DNA from: HXMU1428-3 sp965215715
Lineage (GTDB): Bacteria; Pseudomonadota; Alphaproteobacteria; Rhizobiales; HXMU1428-3
Length of the DNA: 64,000 nt
Direction: 5' to 3'
Assembly: GCA_965215715.1 (NCBI GenBank)
Contig: OZ244129.1
Coordinates: forward strand, 2,294,001-2,358,000
Numbering within the stretch: the stretch's first letter is position 1; every line of letters begins with the position of its first letter. Shown piece by piece: positions 26,407 through 35,707 of this stretch. Position numbers and translations under genes: made by a program. The notes below the pieces were generated by a model. The model saw only the letters and a program-made list of their open reading frames with translations, did no database searches and had not been told where the DNA came from.

Positions 26407-26471
26407 AAATTAGGGCATGATTTAATAAATGACCAGTGTGATCACCCCCCATAAATAAGGAGAGATCAACA

Positions 26472-27032
26472 GTGCTGCGATTGCAAAGGACGAAAATATA
26501 TCTACTATTTTTAGCAGGTTTAGCCTGCATAATTGGACTTAGCCTAACGTTTTCCAAGAACAGCTATGCCAAAACCGTTAGTGTCGTCACCTTCAACAGC
26601 GAATACGGCCTGATTTTAATTGATAGCAAACGCTCACGCGCCGCTTATGACCTATTTGAGACCCTTAACGTTCCCATTCAAAACGGGTTTTATTACCAGA
26701 CAAAGATTTTTGCACCGAAAGACAAAAGCTTTCGCATCGCGTGTACAGCTTATGGCGCCAACCATATTTGCGCTGTGATTGTCTATCCCAGCCAATATGC
26801 CACTTTGAATTTTGATACCGATGAAATCACCCTGGATTTGCCTAGCAACATTGCTAAAACCTATAAAGGGACTTTCAATAACGCGCCTAACCGCTTCCAT
26901 TTTGAGACTGAAGATAAGCGATTGGTCATTGATTGGTCTGAAAAGGGCTTAAAAATCAAAAACTTCCGTTTTAAAACGGATAAGCACCAGGATAAAACCA
27001 TCAAACCTCAAGTTCCTGGCATCGAACTTTAA
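26472..27032 (+). CDS. Uncharacterised exported protein
   Basis: Not recognised. The protein has 186 residues, starting at a GTG with GGAGAG nine bases upstream. A basic N-terminus and hydrophobic stretch (about 9-27, ending SYA) indicate a signal peptide or N-terminal anchor. The mature part contains two Cys (CTAYGANHICAVIV) that could pair in the periplasm and otherwise alternates short strand-like segments. It is flanked by acr3 and a TupA-like binding protein on the same strand, but the gaps (150 and 146 bases) suggest separate transcription. A palindrome (TAGACG/CGTCTA) lies in the upstream gap. Confidence 0.6.
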   Translation: MLRLQRTKIYLLFLAGLACIIGLSLTFSKNSYAKTVSVVTFNSEYGLILIDSKRSRAAYDLFETLNVPIQNGFYYQTKIFAPKDKSFRIACTAYGANHICAVIVYPSQYATLNFDTDEITLDLPSNIAKTYKGTFNNAPNRFHFETEDKRLVIDWSEKGLKIKNFRFKTDKHQDKTIKPQVPGIEL

Positions 27033-27178
27033 ACGATTTCGTCTCCCTCTTTTTTCATTCTTATTTTGCGACCAAAGCCCTCTTGTGCGCGTCTATTTTA
27101 TATGCAAAAAATACAAAATTAGAAAAAATTACATAATATAAGTAAATTTTGCACTATTATAACTAAGGCACACCTCAC

Positions 27179-28021
27179 ATGTTTTCTTGGATTAAAATCA
27201 CCAGCATCATAACTTTTATCACACTCTGCTTCCTCACCCTTGCCAGCGCTGAGCCGAAGAAGGAAATCATCCTTCAATCCACCACCTCCACTCAAAACTC
27301 CGGTCTTTTGGATGCCATCTTGCCTGTTTTTGAAAAAGACAGCGGCATTAAAGTTCACGTGGTCTCTGTTGGCACCGGTCAGGCGCTCAAAAATGCCCGC
27401 AATGGTGACGGTGATGTCTTGCTTGTTCATGCCAAAGAGGCAGAGGAAAAATTCGTGAAAGACAGTTATGGTGTTGAGCGCTTTGATGTGATGTTCAATG
27501 ATTTTGTTATCATCGGTCCGAAACAAGACCCAGCCAAGATCAAAGGCGAAAAGGATGTTACCAAGGCTTTGAAACAAATCGCTGCCAGCAAATCAATTTT
27601 TATTTCTCGCGGCGATGATAGCGGCACCCATAAAAAAGAACTCAAACTCTGGCAAGCAGCTGGGCTGACCCCGGGCAAAAACCAGTCTTGGTACCGCGAA
27701 AGTGGATCGGGCATGGGGAGCACCTTAAATATAGCTGTGGGCATGGGCGCCTATGTGATGTCGGATCGCGCCACATGGACAGCGTTTAAAAACAAAAGCG
27801 ATTTGAACATTAAAGTTGAAGGGGATGAACGCTTGTTCAACCAATATGGCGTCATCCTGGTGAACCCGGCCAAGCACAAAAACGTCAAGGCCAAAGCAGG
27901 CCAAGCGTTTATCGATTGGCTGATTGGACCTAAGGGACAAGCGGCGATTAAAGGTTTTAAGGTCAATGGTAAGCAATTGTTCTTTCCTAACGCTCAAAGA
28001 GACATGAGAAAGGCGAGTTAG
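27179..28021 (+). CDS. tupA: Tungstate/molybdate-type periplasmic binding protein (TupA-like)
   Basis: Secreted solute-binding protein of the TupA/WtpA group, 280 residues, predicted to bind tungstate or a related oxyanion. A signal peptide (1-24, cut after ASA) precedes the anion-binding motif LQSTTSTQNSGLLD. The segments VSVGTGQALKNARNGDGDV, ISRGDDSGTHKKEL and YRESGSGMGSTLNIA are typical of TupA. The partner permease TupB and ATPase TupC are not adjacent, so the gene is an orphan or works with a transporter elsewhere. A COG1910-type regulator with a molybdate-binding-like domain lies 9 kb away and is a possible functional relative. The leader is very AT-rich. Confidence 0.88.
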   Translation: MFSWIKITSIITFITLCFLTLASAEPKKEIILQSTTSTQNSGLLDAILPVFEKDSGIKVHVVSVGTGQALKNARNGDGDVLLVHAKEAEEKFVKDSYGVERFDVMFNDFVIIGPKQDPAKIKGEKDVTKALKQIAASKSIFISRGDDSGTHKKELKLWQAAGLTPGKNQSWYRESGSGMGSTLNIAVGMGAYVMSDRATWTAFKNKSDLNIKVEGDERLFNQYGVILVNPAKHKNVKAKAGQAFIDWLIGPKGQAAIKGFKVNGKQLFFPNAQRDMRKAS

Positions 28022-28178
28022 GGAAAGCTCATTTTTTCTTCTGTGTGATACCCTAAGACATTTGATTGTTTTGCCTGAGGGACGTTTATGGCTTATTATA
28101 ATCACCTAGGAGCAATGGTGATCAATGATTTTATCCCTTATGAGAGTGCTAATAAAATTTGGGACTGTCTTGTGTAAT

Positions 28179-28550
28179 ATGAAACTGATACTGTTCATAT
28201 TCCTTCTAAGTTTCCCTAGTCATGCAATGGCAGAGTGGATTGAATACTCGACCCAGCCTAATGGTGATGTCTTTTTCTTTGACGATGCACGCGTGGAAAA
28301 GAATGGCAACCATATTCGTGTTTGGAACAGGGTTCGATATAAGACATCGCTCATGGGAGCGGCCAGCTATCAGAGCTTTTTGAAAATAGACTGTTCTCAG
28401 TTTTCTCAAACTACGCTTCAAAGTACGTTTTTTTCTGATAAAGACTGGACTGTGCCGGCTATGGCAACAAACACCAAACCCAAACCACAGAAACCTATTC
28501 TTGCAAATTCAGCTTTGGCCCGGCTTGCGAACATCGTATGCAAGGAATAG
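28179..28550 (+). CDS. Small exported protein, surface-adhesin-E-like
   Basis: Predicted secreted protein of 123 residues. The start chosen is the ATG at 28179, which gives a clean signal peptide (KLILFIFLLSFPSHAMA). The frame is open to 28125. The mature part begins WIEYSTQPNGDVFFFD and includes VWNRVRYKT, YQSFLKIDCSQ and a final Cys. This layout (a Trp near the start, tyrosine/phenylalanine-Asp, a central IDC and a C-terminal Cys) resembles the adhesin E / DUF4854-like proteins of proteobacteria. The match is by pattern only. The function is unknown. Confidence 0.6.
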   Translation: MKLILFIFLLSFPSHAMAEWIEYSTQPNGDVFFFDDARVEKNGNHIRVWNRVRYKTSLMGAASYQSFLKIDCSQFSQTTLQSTFFSDKDWTVPAMATNTKPKPQKPILANSALARLANIVCKE

Positions 28551-28600
28551 CTGACCAGTCTGCACTTTTGTTCACGCGCGCTGGCTTTACAAAGGTGAAC

Positions 28601-28636
28601 AAAAAAATGCTCGCGCTATTTTCATAGCGCGAGCAT
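28601..28636 (-). terminator. Bidirectional terminator, strongest for the minus strand
   Basis: A perfect 13-base stem ATGCTCGCGCTAT/ATAGCGCGAGCAT has a TTTC loop. On the minus strand it is followed by seven T residues, so it ends the PQQ-dehydrogenase transcript. Plus-strand read-through from the small exported gene would also meet the hairpin. Confidence 0.9.
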
Positions 28637-28661
28637 AAATTCAAGTGAGTTACCTCTTAAA

Positions 28662-29984
28662 TTACTTTGCAGTAATTTTGTAGATTTCACCCTCATCTGT
28701 TGCTGCGTAGAGCGCATTATCAGGACCCATCACGAGACCGCGAAATCTCTTGGTGGCTCCAACAGGCATCCGTACAATACCCTTAATGCCTAAGCCGTCT
28801 GTGGTTATGTCAATCATGTCAATGCGAGATCCAGCTGGTGTTCCACCGAATGCAATGCCCATGATGCCAACAGCCAAGTGGCCTTCATAGATGCCCCAGT
28901 TGCTACCCTTTAGGAAAGCAGCAGATCCTGTGCCTTGAGAAAAACCATTGTTATTCCAGGCAGCTGGCATCAGATCTTTAAAGCGTGTATCGCTCATTGG
29001 GGTATAGGCAGCACGAACGGCCGGGTTCATGCCATCCATTTGGTTGGGCTCATAACCGCAGTACTTGTCTGGGCATGCGCTTCTACCACCTCTTTTTTCG
29101 GCAGGGTCCCAACCGGCATTACCACCATTTACCAATCCGGTAATTTCGTCGTTGTGCCATGGTCCGTGTTCTGAGGTAAAGGCTCTGCCATCGCTTGGAC
29201 GGAAATCGATACCTTGTACATTTCTGTGTCCGTAGGTATAGATGCGTTTGTCAAAACCAGCAGGAGGGTTGTTGTCCGGGTGTGCGTTACCGTCACCGTC
29301 GATCCTTAGGACTTTACCACAAAGAAGCGTTCCATCTTGAGGGCAAATGCCTCTGTGACGATCACCACCTGTTACCCAAAGATATCCTCCGGGGCCAATG
29401 CGTAACCGGCCGCCATTGTGAGCGCCAGGCCCACCAAACGGTTGGTTTGATTTGAATGGCTTGTATTGGATATCCTTCACAATATCGGTGCGATCAGAAA
29501 CGCTCTTCAGGTCACTGCCAACCTTGAATCTCATAACGATGTTTCCATCGCATTTTTCGAAATTGGTTTTGCAGCCACTGCCATGATATTTATTGGATGT
29601 TGAGTAAACGTAGAGCGTGCGATTTTTTGCAAAGTCTCTATCTGCAACGACACCCAGCATGCCAGCTTGACCATCACAAAATAGATCATTTCCTGCAGCG
29701 CTGTAACCTTTAGATCCCTTCATTCCATAAAGTGCATTTACGGAACCAGACTTTGTCCTTACAGAAAGACCTTTGCATTTTTCGGTAAAAAACATTGTCC
29801 CATCTGGCAAAAATGCCATATTCCAGGGATTTTCAAGGCCGGACATTAACGCGGAGGCCTCAATCGTTGGTACATTCATTCCTTTATTTTCGTGCCCATC
29901 GGCAAGGGCATTTAAAACCGGCCCCGTCGACATCACAGCAGAGGCCGTGACTATCAACATGGTCTTTTTAAACATATTCATCAT
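28662..29984 (-). CDS. PQQ-dependent sugar (aldose) dehydrogenase-like protein
   Basis: Exported six-bladed beta-propeller of the soluble glucose dehydrogenase / Ylii family, 440 residues, with a signal peptide (about 1-29). PQQ and Ca-binding segments are visible: GGPGAHNGGRLRIGPGGYLW with the catalytic-type His, GGDRHRGICPQ, YGHRNVQGIDF and SEHGPWHNDEI. Several Cys pairs (KTNFEKC, ICPQDGTLLC, ACPDKYC) suggest disulfides, as in periplasmic proteins. It should oxidise a sugar or aldose and pass electrons to an acceptor. The cytochrome c gene 18 bases upstream on the same strand is the likely acceptor. Confidence 0.88.
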   Translation of the reverse strand: MMNMFKKTMLIVTASAVMSTGPVLNALADGHENKGMNVPTIEASALMSGLENPWNMAFLPDGTMFFTEKCKGLSVRTKSGSVNALYGMKGSKGYSAAGNDLFCDGQAGMLGVVADRDFAKNRTLYVYSTSNKYHGSGCKTNFEKCDGNIVMRFKVGSDLKSVSDRTDIVKDIQYKPFKSNQPFGGPGAHNGGRLRIGPGGYLWVTGGDRHRGICPQDGTLLCGKVLRIDGDGNAHPDNNPPAGFDKRIYTYGHRNVQGIDFRPSDGRAFTSEHGPWHNDEITGLVNGGNAGWDPAEKRGGRSACPDKYCGYEPNQMDGMNPAVRAAYTPMSDTRFKDLMPAAWNNNGFSQGTGSAAFLKGSNWGIYEGHLAVGIMGIAFGGTPAGSRIDMIDITTDGLGIKGIVRMPVGATKRFRGLVMGPDNALYAATDEGEIYKITAK

Positions 29985-30002
29985 CTCTCTCCCATAGTTA
30001 TC

Positions 30003-30344
30003 TTAGTTTTTATTTTCGTATTTTGCGTCTTTCAAATAAGCCGCTAAATTGGCAATCTCTTCATCGGTTAATGGCTTTGCCATCATGATCATCAAGGCTG
30101 AGTTTGGTCCAATTTCCACCCCTTTTCTGTAAGTCTCCAACTTGGTTTTCGTGTAAGAAACTTCATTTCCAGATATTTTGGGGTAGCTTGCAGCCCCTTT
30201 GCCAGCAGGTCCATGACAGTTGATGCAAGTTTTATTGTATCGCACTTCTCCTGCTTCTTTATCTCCACTTGAGGCGTATGCGGGGTGGATAAGAAAGAGT
30301 GAGAAAAGTAGTCCTGTAGCAAATTTATGAATCATGATGTGCAT
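30003..30344 (-). CDS. Periplasmic c-type cytochrome
   Basis: Monohaem cytochrome c of 113 residues with a signal peptide (about 1-25, ending YAS). The haem site is CINCHGPAGKG (CxxCH), and a distal Met ligand is available in ALMIMMAKPLTDEEIANLAAYL, the typical C-terminal helix of class I cytochromes. It lies upstream of the PQQ-type dehydrogenase on the same strand with an 18-base gap, so it probably receives electrons from that enzyme and feeds the respiratory chain. Confidence 0.93.
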   Translation of the reverse strand: MHIMIHKFATGLLFSLFLIHPAYASSGDKEAGEVRYNKTCINCHGPAGKGAASYPKISGNEVSYTKTKLETYRKGVEIGPNSALMIMMAKPLTDEEIANLAAYLKDAKYENKN

Positions 30345-30885
30345 CCAAAGATAAAAAGATTACCGACATAACAGCCCAGATGGCGTGTTATGTTTTAAGT
30401 CAAACTAGATATAGCGGGACCATTCTGGCAATTCTTTTTTGCCTATGAATTGATTGATGGTGATTTCGGCCAGAAGCGGCATTCCACCCCTTCTCACGTC
30501 ACTCTCATACGGCTCTCACGATACATTAAATGGAAGGTAAGAGGCTTAAAAGATAGCGTGCGCATGTCAGTGATTGACGCCAAAACTTGTCCTGATGCAC
30601 TGTGACTGTTCTGGGAAAATAACGATTAGACTTAAGGCATTTTTAGAATTGCGGGTGAGGAGTTTTTATCAGAGCAAAGCCCAACAGGGTTTTTTGTTTA
30701 TTTCCATTACCTGATTTCCATTGCCTGATTTTTAATTTGGCAACGGAGGAGCATCGTTCCTTTGGGGGCCCACATTGCCTTTACATTTTGTGAATTGATC
30801 ACAAAAACGCCAAACGGTATACTTAATTTGCGTCCATCATTTTGTTTAAGCTATGAATAAAGCATCCTTGCTTGGAGGAACCAAC
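30345..30885. other. Intergenic region between cytochrome c and Tat-signal genes
   Basis: A 540-base divergent region without a supported gene. It holds two candidate control sites: the inverted repeat ACATAACA-N12-TGTTATGT at 30366-30393, just upstream of the cytochrome start, and a palindrome at 30786-30806 (listed separately). The rest shows nothing recognisable. Confidence 0.5.
30786..30806. promoter_or_regulatory. Palindromic operator TTTTGTGA-N5-TCACAAAA
   Basis: Perfect 8-base arms around ATTGA lie 80 bases before the Tat-protein start. The halves TGTGA/TCACA recall CRP/FNR-family sites, but the spacing is five instead of six bases, so the regulator is uncertain. Confidence 0.45.
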
Positions 30886-31383
30886 ATGAGAAACATCCAC
30901 ATTAATCGCCGTCGCTTCATCGCTACTGGTAGTGCCCTGATTGCAGCCGGAGCCACCGGGATTTCCAGCGCTTTTTTACCAGCCAATGCAAAAGACCTTG
31001 CTGCAACGCCTTCAATGCGTGGTGGGTCCAACAACTACCAACCGGGTGCACCTATTGTTGAGCGGATCGGTGCTGGTGGTTTTTGGATGAGCGGCACTGT
31101 GCGCCGCGCCGGTGATGGGGCCCCGCTGGCTGGACAACGCATTCAAATCTGGGCGCATACAACTGAGGGGTATGAGAGCGACCCGCAAAGTCATGGCGCG
31201 ACCCTGACAGATGAAAACGGAAACTTCCGCCTGGAGATGCCACAGATCGTGCCCGCCTTTGGCCAGGCCCATGGTCACCTTGCTTATGATAGCGGCGACT
31301 TTGAAACTGTCTTTTTGCGCCCTCTTATGTCTAGCTCAAAAGATACCAGCCTTGAGGCCCATTTCGTTCTCAAGCCTGTTTGA
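30886..31383 (+). CDS. Tat-exported intradiol-dioxygenase-like fold protein
   Basis: Periplasmic protein of 165 residues with a twin-arginine-type signal, NRRRFIATGSALIAAG. The start at 30886 is fixed by GGAGG six bases upstream. The mature part shows SGTVRRAGDGAPLAGQRIQI, LTDENGNFRLEMP and GHLAYDSGDFETVFLRPL, the pattern of the beta-sandwich shared by aromatic intradiol dioxygenases. The usual Tyr/His iron ligands cannot all be identified, so catalysis is doubtful. It is followed four bases later by a ferric-reductase-like membrane protein, and the pair likely forms a periplasmic redox unit. Confidence 0.75.
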   Translation: MRNIHINRRRFIATGSALIAAGATGISSAFLPANAKDLAATPSMRGGSNNYQPGAPIVERIGAGGFWMSGTVRRAGDGAPLAGQRIQIWAHTTEGYESDPQSHGATLTDENGNFRLEMPQIVPAFGQAHGHLAYDSGDFETVFLRPLMSSSKDTSLEAHFVLKPV

Positions 31384-31387
31384 TAAG

Positions 31388-32023
31388 ATGAGTGAAAAGA
31401 GGGAAAACGGCCCACGCAAGGCTCTTTTTTGGATTGCTTTGGCCGCTGCGATACTTGTGCCATTTGCTTTTGCGGTCACAAGCCCATTGCTCGCGTGGCG
31501 TGGCCCTGTTTATATCATCGCTTGTTTTGCTGGGGTCGCCACTCTGGGGCTTTTATTGCTGCAACCTTTGCTGATTGGTGGGTATGTGCCGGGGCTATCG
31601 GTGCTCTCAGCGCGGCGCGTCCATCGCTGGATTGGGGCGCTGCTCGTCACAGCAGTGGTGGTGCATGTTATCGGACTTTGGATTTCCAATCCCCCGGATG
31701 TTATTGATGTCCTATTGTTTGAGTCTCCAACACCATTTTCAAACTGGGGTGTGATTGCCATGTGGACCTTGTTTGCCACGGGTCTGTTGGCCGCGTACCG
31801 CCGTCGTCTCCATCTGCGGCCGCGCAACTGGAGCATGGTTCATAGCCTTTTTGCGATTGTGATTGTGGTTGGAACTGTTGTCCATGCTGTCCTGATTGAG
31901 GGAACAATGGAACCTATATCTAAGGCTGTCTTATGCGGCCTGGTTCTTATTGCGACCATGAAGGTTATATTTGGCCTGAGGTTTTGGTCTGACCTGCGCA
32001 ATTGGGCAATATCACGACGTTAA
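31388..32023 (+). CDS. Ferric-reductase-like transmembrane protein
   Basis: Membrane protein of 211 residues with about six helices, of the ferric reductase / MsrQ-like haem-b fold. Paired His residues on adjacent helices, RVHRWIGALLVTAVVVHVIG and MVHSLFAIVIVVGTVVHAV, fit bis-His haem ligation across the membrane. No FAD/NAD domain is fused, so electrons would come from a quinone or a separate partner. It starts four bases after the Tat-protein gene and is probably co-translated. A short decayed piece similar to its residues about 168-180 lies near 35708. Confidence 0.82.
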   Translation: MSEKRENGPRKALFWIALAAAILVPFAFAVTSPLLAWRGPVYIIACFAGVATLGLLLLQPLLIGGYVPGLSVLSARRVHRWIGALLVTAVVVHVIGLWISNPPDVIDVLLFESPTPFSNWGVIAMWTLFATGLLAAYRRRLHLRPRNWSMVHSLFAIVIVVGTVVHAVLIEGTMEPISKAVLCGLVLIATMKVIFGLRFWSDLRNWAISRR

Positions 32024-32102
32024 CCCCCCTTATTTATGGAGATAGAGTTTTGCGTTCCACTTGCAAAAGACAGCTATAGGCACCTACAGAACATACATAA
32101 AC

Positions 32103-34529
32103 TTATTCGTTCAAAGGAATACTAACCCACAACTGGCCACCGTACGATTCAAGGTCACCATCACCTATACCATCATAATTACCCGTCAATCGGAAAGAAG
32201 TCCCACTTGGTAAACGCACCATAACGCCACCCTCTATTTTTCCTCGAAGCTCTTGATAATCTAGTGTGTCACCATTTGAAAGCACGATGACATCTTGATC
32301 AAAATTCCAAATCCCTTCAATTGAAAGTTGGGGTTGGATAATCGTTCCATCCTTTGTTTTGTAGTTGTATGAAAACTCAGGACCGAACGTTAAACGACCA
32401 ATGGTTATATCTGAACTGGAAACAAGAAGCCCAAGACTATTAAGGAAAGAATCTTGGTTTTCATTGCCATAAGACAGCTTGACTGAAGGTGAAATTTTCA
32501 AGCGGTCATAATACCAATTTCCTGTCAATTCAGCAGACGCCAACCAACGGTCCGTCTTAAAGGAACCTCGCCGCGTTCCGAACACGCTGTCTGTTAAGAC
32601 AATATCGTTATCAGATTCCCCCCAGGCCGCTCTGGCACTGAAATATATTTGATCGGAAAGCTTCATGCCAACATAAGGGCCTACCATCCAGCCATCGCCT
32701 TCAATCTCACCAAACAGATCGGCACCATCAATATCTTCCTCCGTCCAATCAAACTGAACAAGGGCACCGATTAACAACCATTCATTGACAGCATAATCGG
32801 CTCCTAAATACAGGATACCAAAATCTCCATCGCTGGTGAAACCACCTTCACTGTCCTTGTAATGGCTATAATGACCCTCAGCCCAAATATCAAAGCGCTG
32901 TGGTTTTAAAAACAGACTTTCAACATGGTTCTGTTCTGAGCCAAACCCAAGAGCATAACCTTCACTTTGCGCTGCCTGCATCTTCTTTGCGGTTTGAGCA
33001 AGTGCGGCTGCCCGTAGTTGACTAAGACTTGTTGAAAATTTCATATTCAGGTCTTTAAAGTCATGGAAGGAACCGCTTGAAACATTGCCGCGCAGTTTCA
33101 TTGGTTGCGTATCCTTCATGCTTCTTTGCCTTTGCTGATCAAGCCGTCGCTGAATGCGTGATCGATCCGGATCATGGCTTAAAAGATTATCGACACGCCG
33201 ATTAATGAATTTTTTGATCACATCCATGGTGCGATCATCTCTGTCAAATTGATTCGTAAAAGTACACGTCGTTGTCTGTCCTGCAAGCACGCTGACAGAA
33301 ATATTCTTTTGGGCAATATTAGCAGGACCAGGATTGCCGCTATCACATGTAATTGAGTTCAACGCCCAACCATTTGGTAGGGCCGTTTCTGTTATTACAT
33401 AAGGGTTTCCTTGGGTGGATGGTGTCAGGTTGTTAAATAATAGAGCACCTGTTCCATTGACCGTTGTTATATTCCCTCCCGTAGGTGTCAGACCAGCTAC
33501 ATCAAAACTGAATTGACCATTACCACCAACTGAATTTTTAATAATTCTCAAAGATCCAAGGTCCTGGTTTGGTGTTGTATCCAATTCATTTGTATAGGTG
33601 CACTTTACCTGATCAAGGCTTACATTGGCTGCCTCTTGTCCAAGCGTAATAATCACTTTGTTACCAAGAGATGTGTCAATAACTGTATTGTTCTGGACAC
33701 CATTATCAACAGTCACTGAGCATTGAGGTGTGCCTGTTAATTGCCAGCCAGCATTTAACTGAGCAGGCGTTAAAACTTCTGTGACTGTAAATGGAATTCC
33801 GGCTGATAAGCCAGTAAAGTCCTGGGTGTCATTATGACCAAGATTAAAATTGTTGGGATTTAAATTTGTGGTTTCAAAGTCGAAAGTCTCAGTTTGAGGT
33901 GAGCCAACAGCAATTTTTTTCTCAACTTGAATCTCACCATCATTCGATACAGTGCTGCCTTGGCAAAAACACCGCGCTTCAGCCATCATGGTTTGCGGTC
34001 GTGAGGGCTGAGAATCCCTGATAGTAAAGCCAACGCGGGTATCCTTGGCGCTTAATCCTGTATTGGTAAAGTTTTGAGTATAGGCCCAAGTTGTTGGGGT
34101 AATCTGCGGATTGATATTTGTAAATGGAGTTGGATTGGCTGAGAATGGGGTGATATTGATATCAAAATCAAGATCAACTGGATCACCTGCTAGTTTAACA
34201 CCTTGTGTAATTTCAACTCTGATGGTTTCCCCAATCTGTAAATTTTGAACACGGCAAAAATTATTATTTGAACCTGGGTGCGTTAAATCGTTTGGAACTT
34301 TTATTCCAAGACCATTATTATTCATTTCATCGCAAGTATCACAATTCACATTGTTGCCACCAACAATACATTGTGCTTGAGCGGAAGAAATAAAACTCAC
34401 ATTCACAAGTAGAATGAGCCCTAAAAACCCTACAATTGAAGCTAGATTTTGTAGACTGAACCCACATAATTTAGATTTTAAAAGGGAACCATTTGCAGCC
34501 CCCCCAGGCACGCAATACTTAAACACCAT
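32103..34529 (-). CDS. Autotransporter-like outer-membrane protein with prealbumin-like repeats
   Basis: Secreted protein of 808 residues. A hydrophobic signal (about 30-52, ending AQA) is preceded by an unusually long N-region. The passenger contains a Cys-rich N-terminal part and two similar beta-sandwich modules (about 200-315 and 325-430), each with GxFxF, a PYVITE or PFTVTE strand and a Cys pair, like SpaA/prealbumin-fold domains of surface adhesins. A basic, charged helical linker (about 435-545) leads to a C-terminal autotransporter beta-barrel (about 550-808) with alternating aromatic strands. Function is probably surface adhesion or barrel-mediated display. No protease motif was seen. 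Confidence 0.8.
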   Translation of the reverse strand: MVFKYCVPGGAANGSLLKSKLCGFSLQNLASIVGFLGLILLVNVSFISSAQAQCIVGGNNVNCDTCDEMNNNGLGIKVPNDLTHPGSNNNFCRVQNLQIGETIRVEITQGVKLAGDPVDLDFDINITPFSANPTPFTNINPQITPTTWAYTQNFTNTGLSAKDTRVGFTIRDSQPSRPQTMMAEARCFCQGSTVSNDGEIQVEKKIAVGSPQTETFDFETTNLNPNNFNLGHNDTQDFTGLSAGIPFTVTEVLTPAQLNAGWQLTGTPQCSVTVDNGVQNNTVIDTSLGNKVIITLGQEAANVSLDQVKCTYTNELDTTPNQDLGSLRIIKNSVGGNGQFSFDVAGLTPTGGNITTVNGTGALLFNNLTPSTQGNPYVITETALPNGWALNSITCDSGNPGPANIAQKNISVSVLAGQTTTCTFTNQFDRDDRTMDVIKKFINRRVDNLLSHDPDRSRIQRRLDQQRQRSMKDTQPMKLRGNVSSGSFHDFKDLNMKFSTSLSQLRAAALAQTAKKMQAAQSEGYALGFGSEQNHVESLFLKPQRFDIWAEGHYSHYKDSEGGFTSDGDFGILYLGADYAVNEWLLIGALVQFDWTEEDIDGADLFGEIEGDGWMVGPYVGMKLSDQIYFSARAAWGESDNDIVLTDSVFGTRRGSFKTDRWLASAELTGNWYYDRLKISPSVKLSYGNENQDSFLNSLGLLVSSSDITIGRLTFGPEFSYNYKTKDGTIIQPQLSIEGIWNFDQDVIVLSNGDTLDYQELRGKIEGGVMVRLPSGTSFRLTGNYDGIGDGDLESYGGQLWVSIPLNE

Positions 34530-35505
34530 TTTACATCCCCAAACGCATTACTAAAAAACCAGAAACAACTGGCTGGTTACGCAATTTGGAAATCAGATGA
34601 ACGGCGCCGCAAATCCACAGCTGACTTCCTCATCCCCCCTTAAAAAGAGAATGAAATAAGCCCCGCTATGCGAATTGCACTCATAACCTCAGATGTGCGA
34701 ACACAAAAAGAGCGCAGTCACAAAACATTAAATTTTCTGGTTTGAAGAAGTGGCCCGACTGCTTCGAAACACAGGTCTATACACCCGCTGTTTCCCCGCT
34801 GATATTGCCCAAAATCAACAGAAGTGCCCTAAATGCATCACGCTTCTGCAAAGTCGCCTCTGGCCTCTTAGAAGACAAAAGTTGCTAAGCTTTTGCCATT
34901 TTTTGCCTTCCTTAAAACACTAGATAAGACAAAAACTAGAAATTCTACTGCTAAACGAGCTTTTTGCCGAGAAATACGCCTGTCAATATAATTTCATTAA
35001 TTTCCACAACCTATATTGACATGTGGAAAAGTAAATGAGGAATTTGTGTTACTAATTAAATACACATACACATGTGACTATTTTATCACGAATTGAGCTG
35101 ATTTTATCAATCTTGTAAAGAATGAGTTTTAAGACATTACTTTAATGGAAACACTCCCCTGATCTTTTCATTTTTCTTTAGAAGTGGTCTGTTTGGACTA
35201 TGGCGATAGCCAAGTTTTTCTCATTTTATCCGCGCCAGGCTTTGGAGTTCCCATGGCAAGCTGATCATGAGCTTGCCGGGTTGCAGCGGGATGGCTTTTA
35301 CTGGAGGGGCCAGGATCTTATCACAGCCTTATTTACCCCGATTGTATTCATGTAGGCTTTGCAAGCCTGATATTAGCGAAAAGCTTGCAAGACGGTTTGG
35401 CCTGAACGGTAAAGGGAATTAAAAATGAGGAGGGGAAATTAGGCTTTCTGAATTTTTTTGCACAGAACTTTACTCCCCATCCAGCTCATGTGCCCTCAGG
35501 TCAAA
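34530..35505. other. Long intergenic region with a possible 51-codon open frame
   Basis: Nearly 1 kb without a recognised gene. An open frame at 35200-35355 (51 codons, plus strand, beginning MAIAKFFSFYPRQAL) is followed at once by an inverted repeat TTGCAAGC-N16-GCTTGCAA (35359-35390). It has no clear ribosome site and resembles no known protein. The stretch 34950-35100 is very AT-rich. Together with the scar at 35506-35745, the region looks like eroded gene remains. Confidence 0.4.
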
Positions 35506-35707
35506 GCCTGAAACGGCCCATCAACCCAGCCTTTGCGGCAAACCAGCAAATCGAACCGTTCTTTGATCACTGGCACAAATTCCAAATTACATTGCTTGGC
35601 AAAACAGGCCAAGCCAAAGACCACATCTGCTTTGCCTTCTGACACTGCCAAGACGCCATCCATTTCAGAGCGATGCTCAGGGGAAGTTTTAGATTTGACA
35701 AATCCAG
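35506..35707 (-). pseudogene. Decayed internal fragment of a COG1910-type HTH/binding-domain gene
   Basis: This 202-base piece is clearly similar along its length to 37128-37330 of the intact minus-strand regulator gene 1.5 kb away, in the same orientation. Shared blocks include AAACAGGCCAAGCCAAAG and GACGCCATCCATTTCAGAGC. It has one single-base deletion near 35689 and lacks both gene ends, so it cannot be functional. It ends abruptly where a ferric-reductase-like piece begins. Confidence 0.85.

Noticed and set aside
35200..35355. Small 51-codon gene upstream of the scar
   Set aside because: It has a start and stop but no clear ribosome site or known relatives. Listed only as part of the intergenic region.
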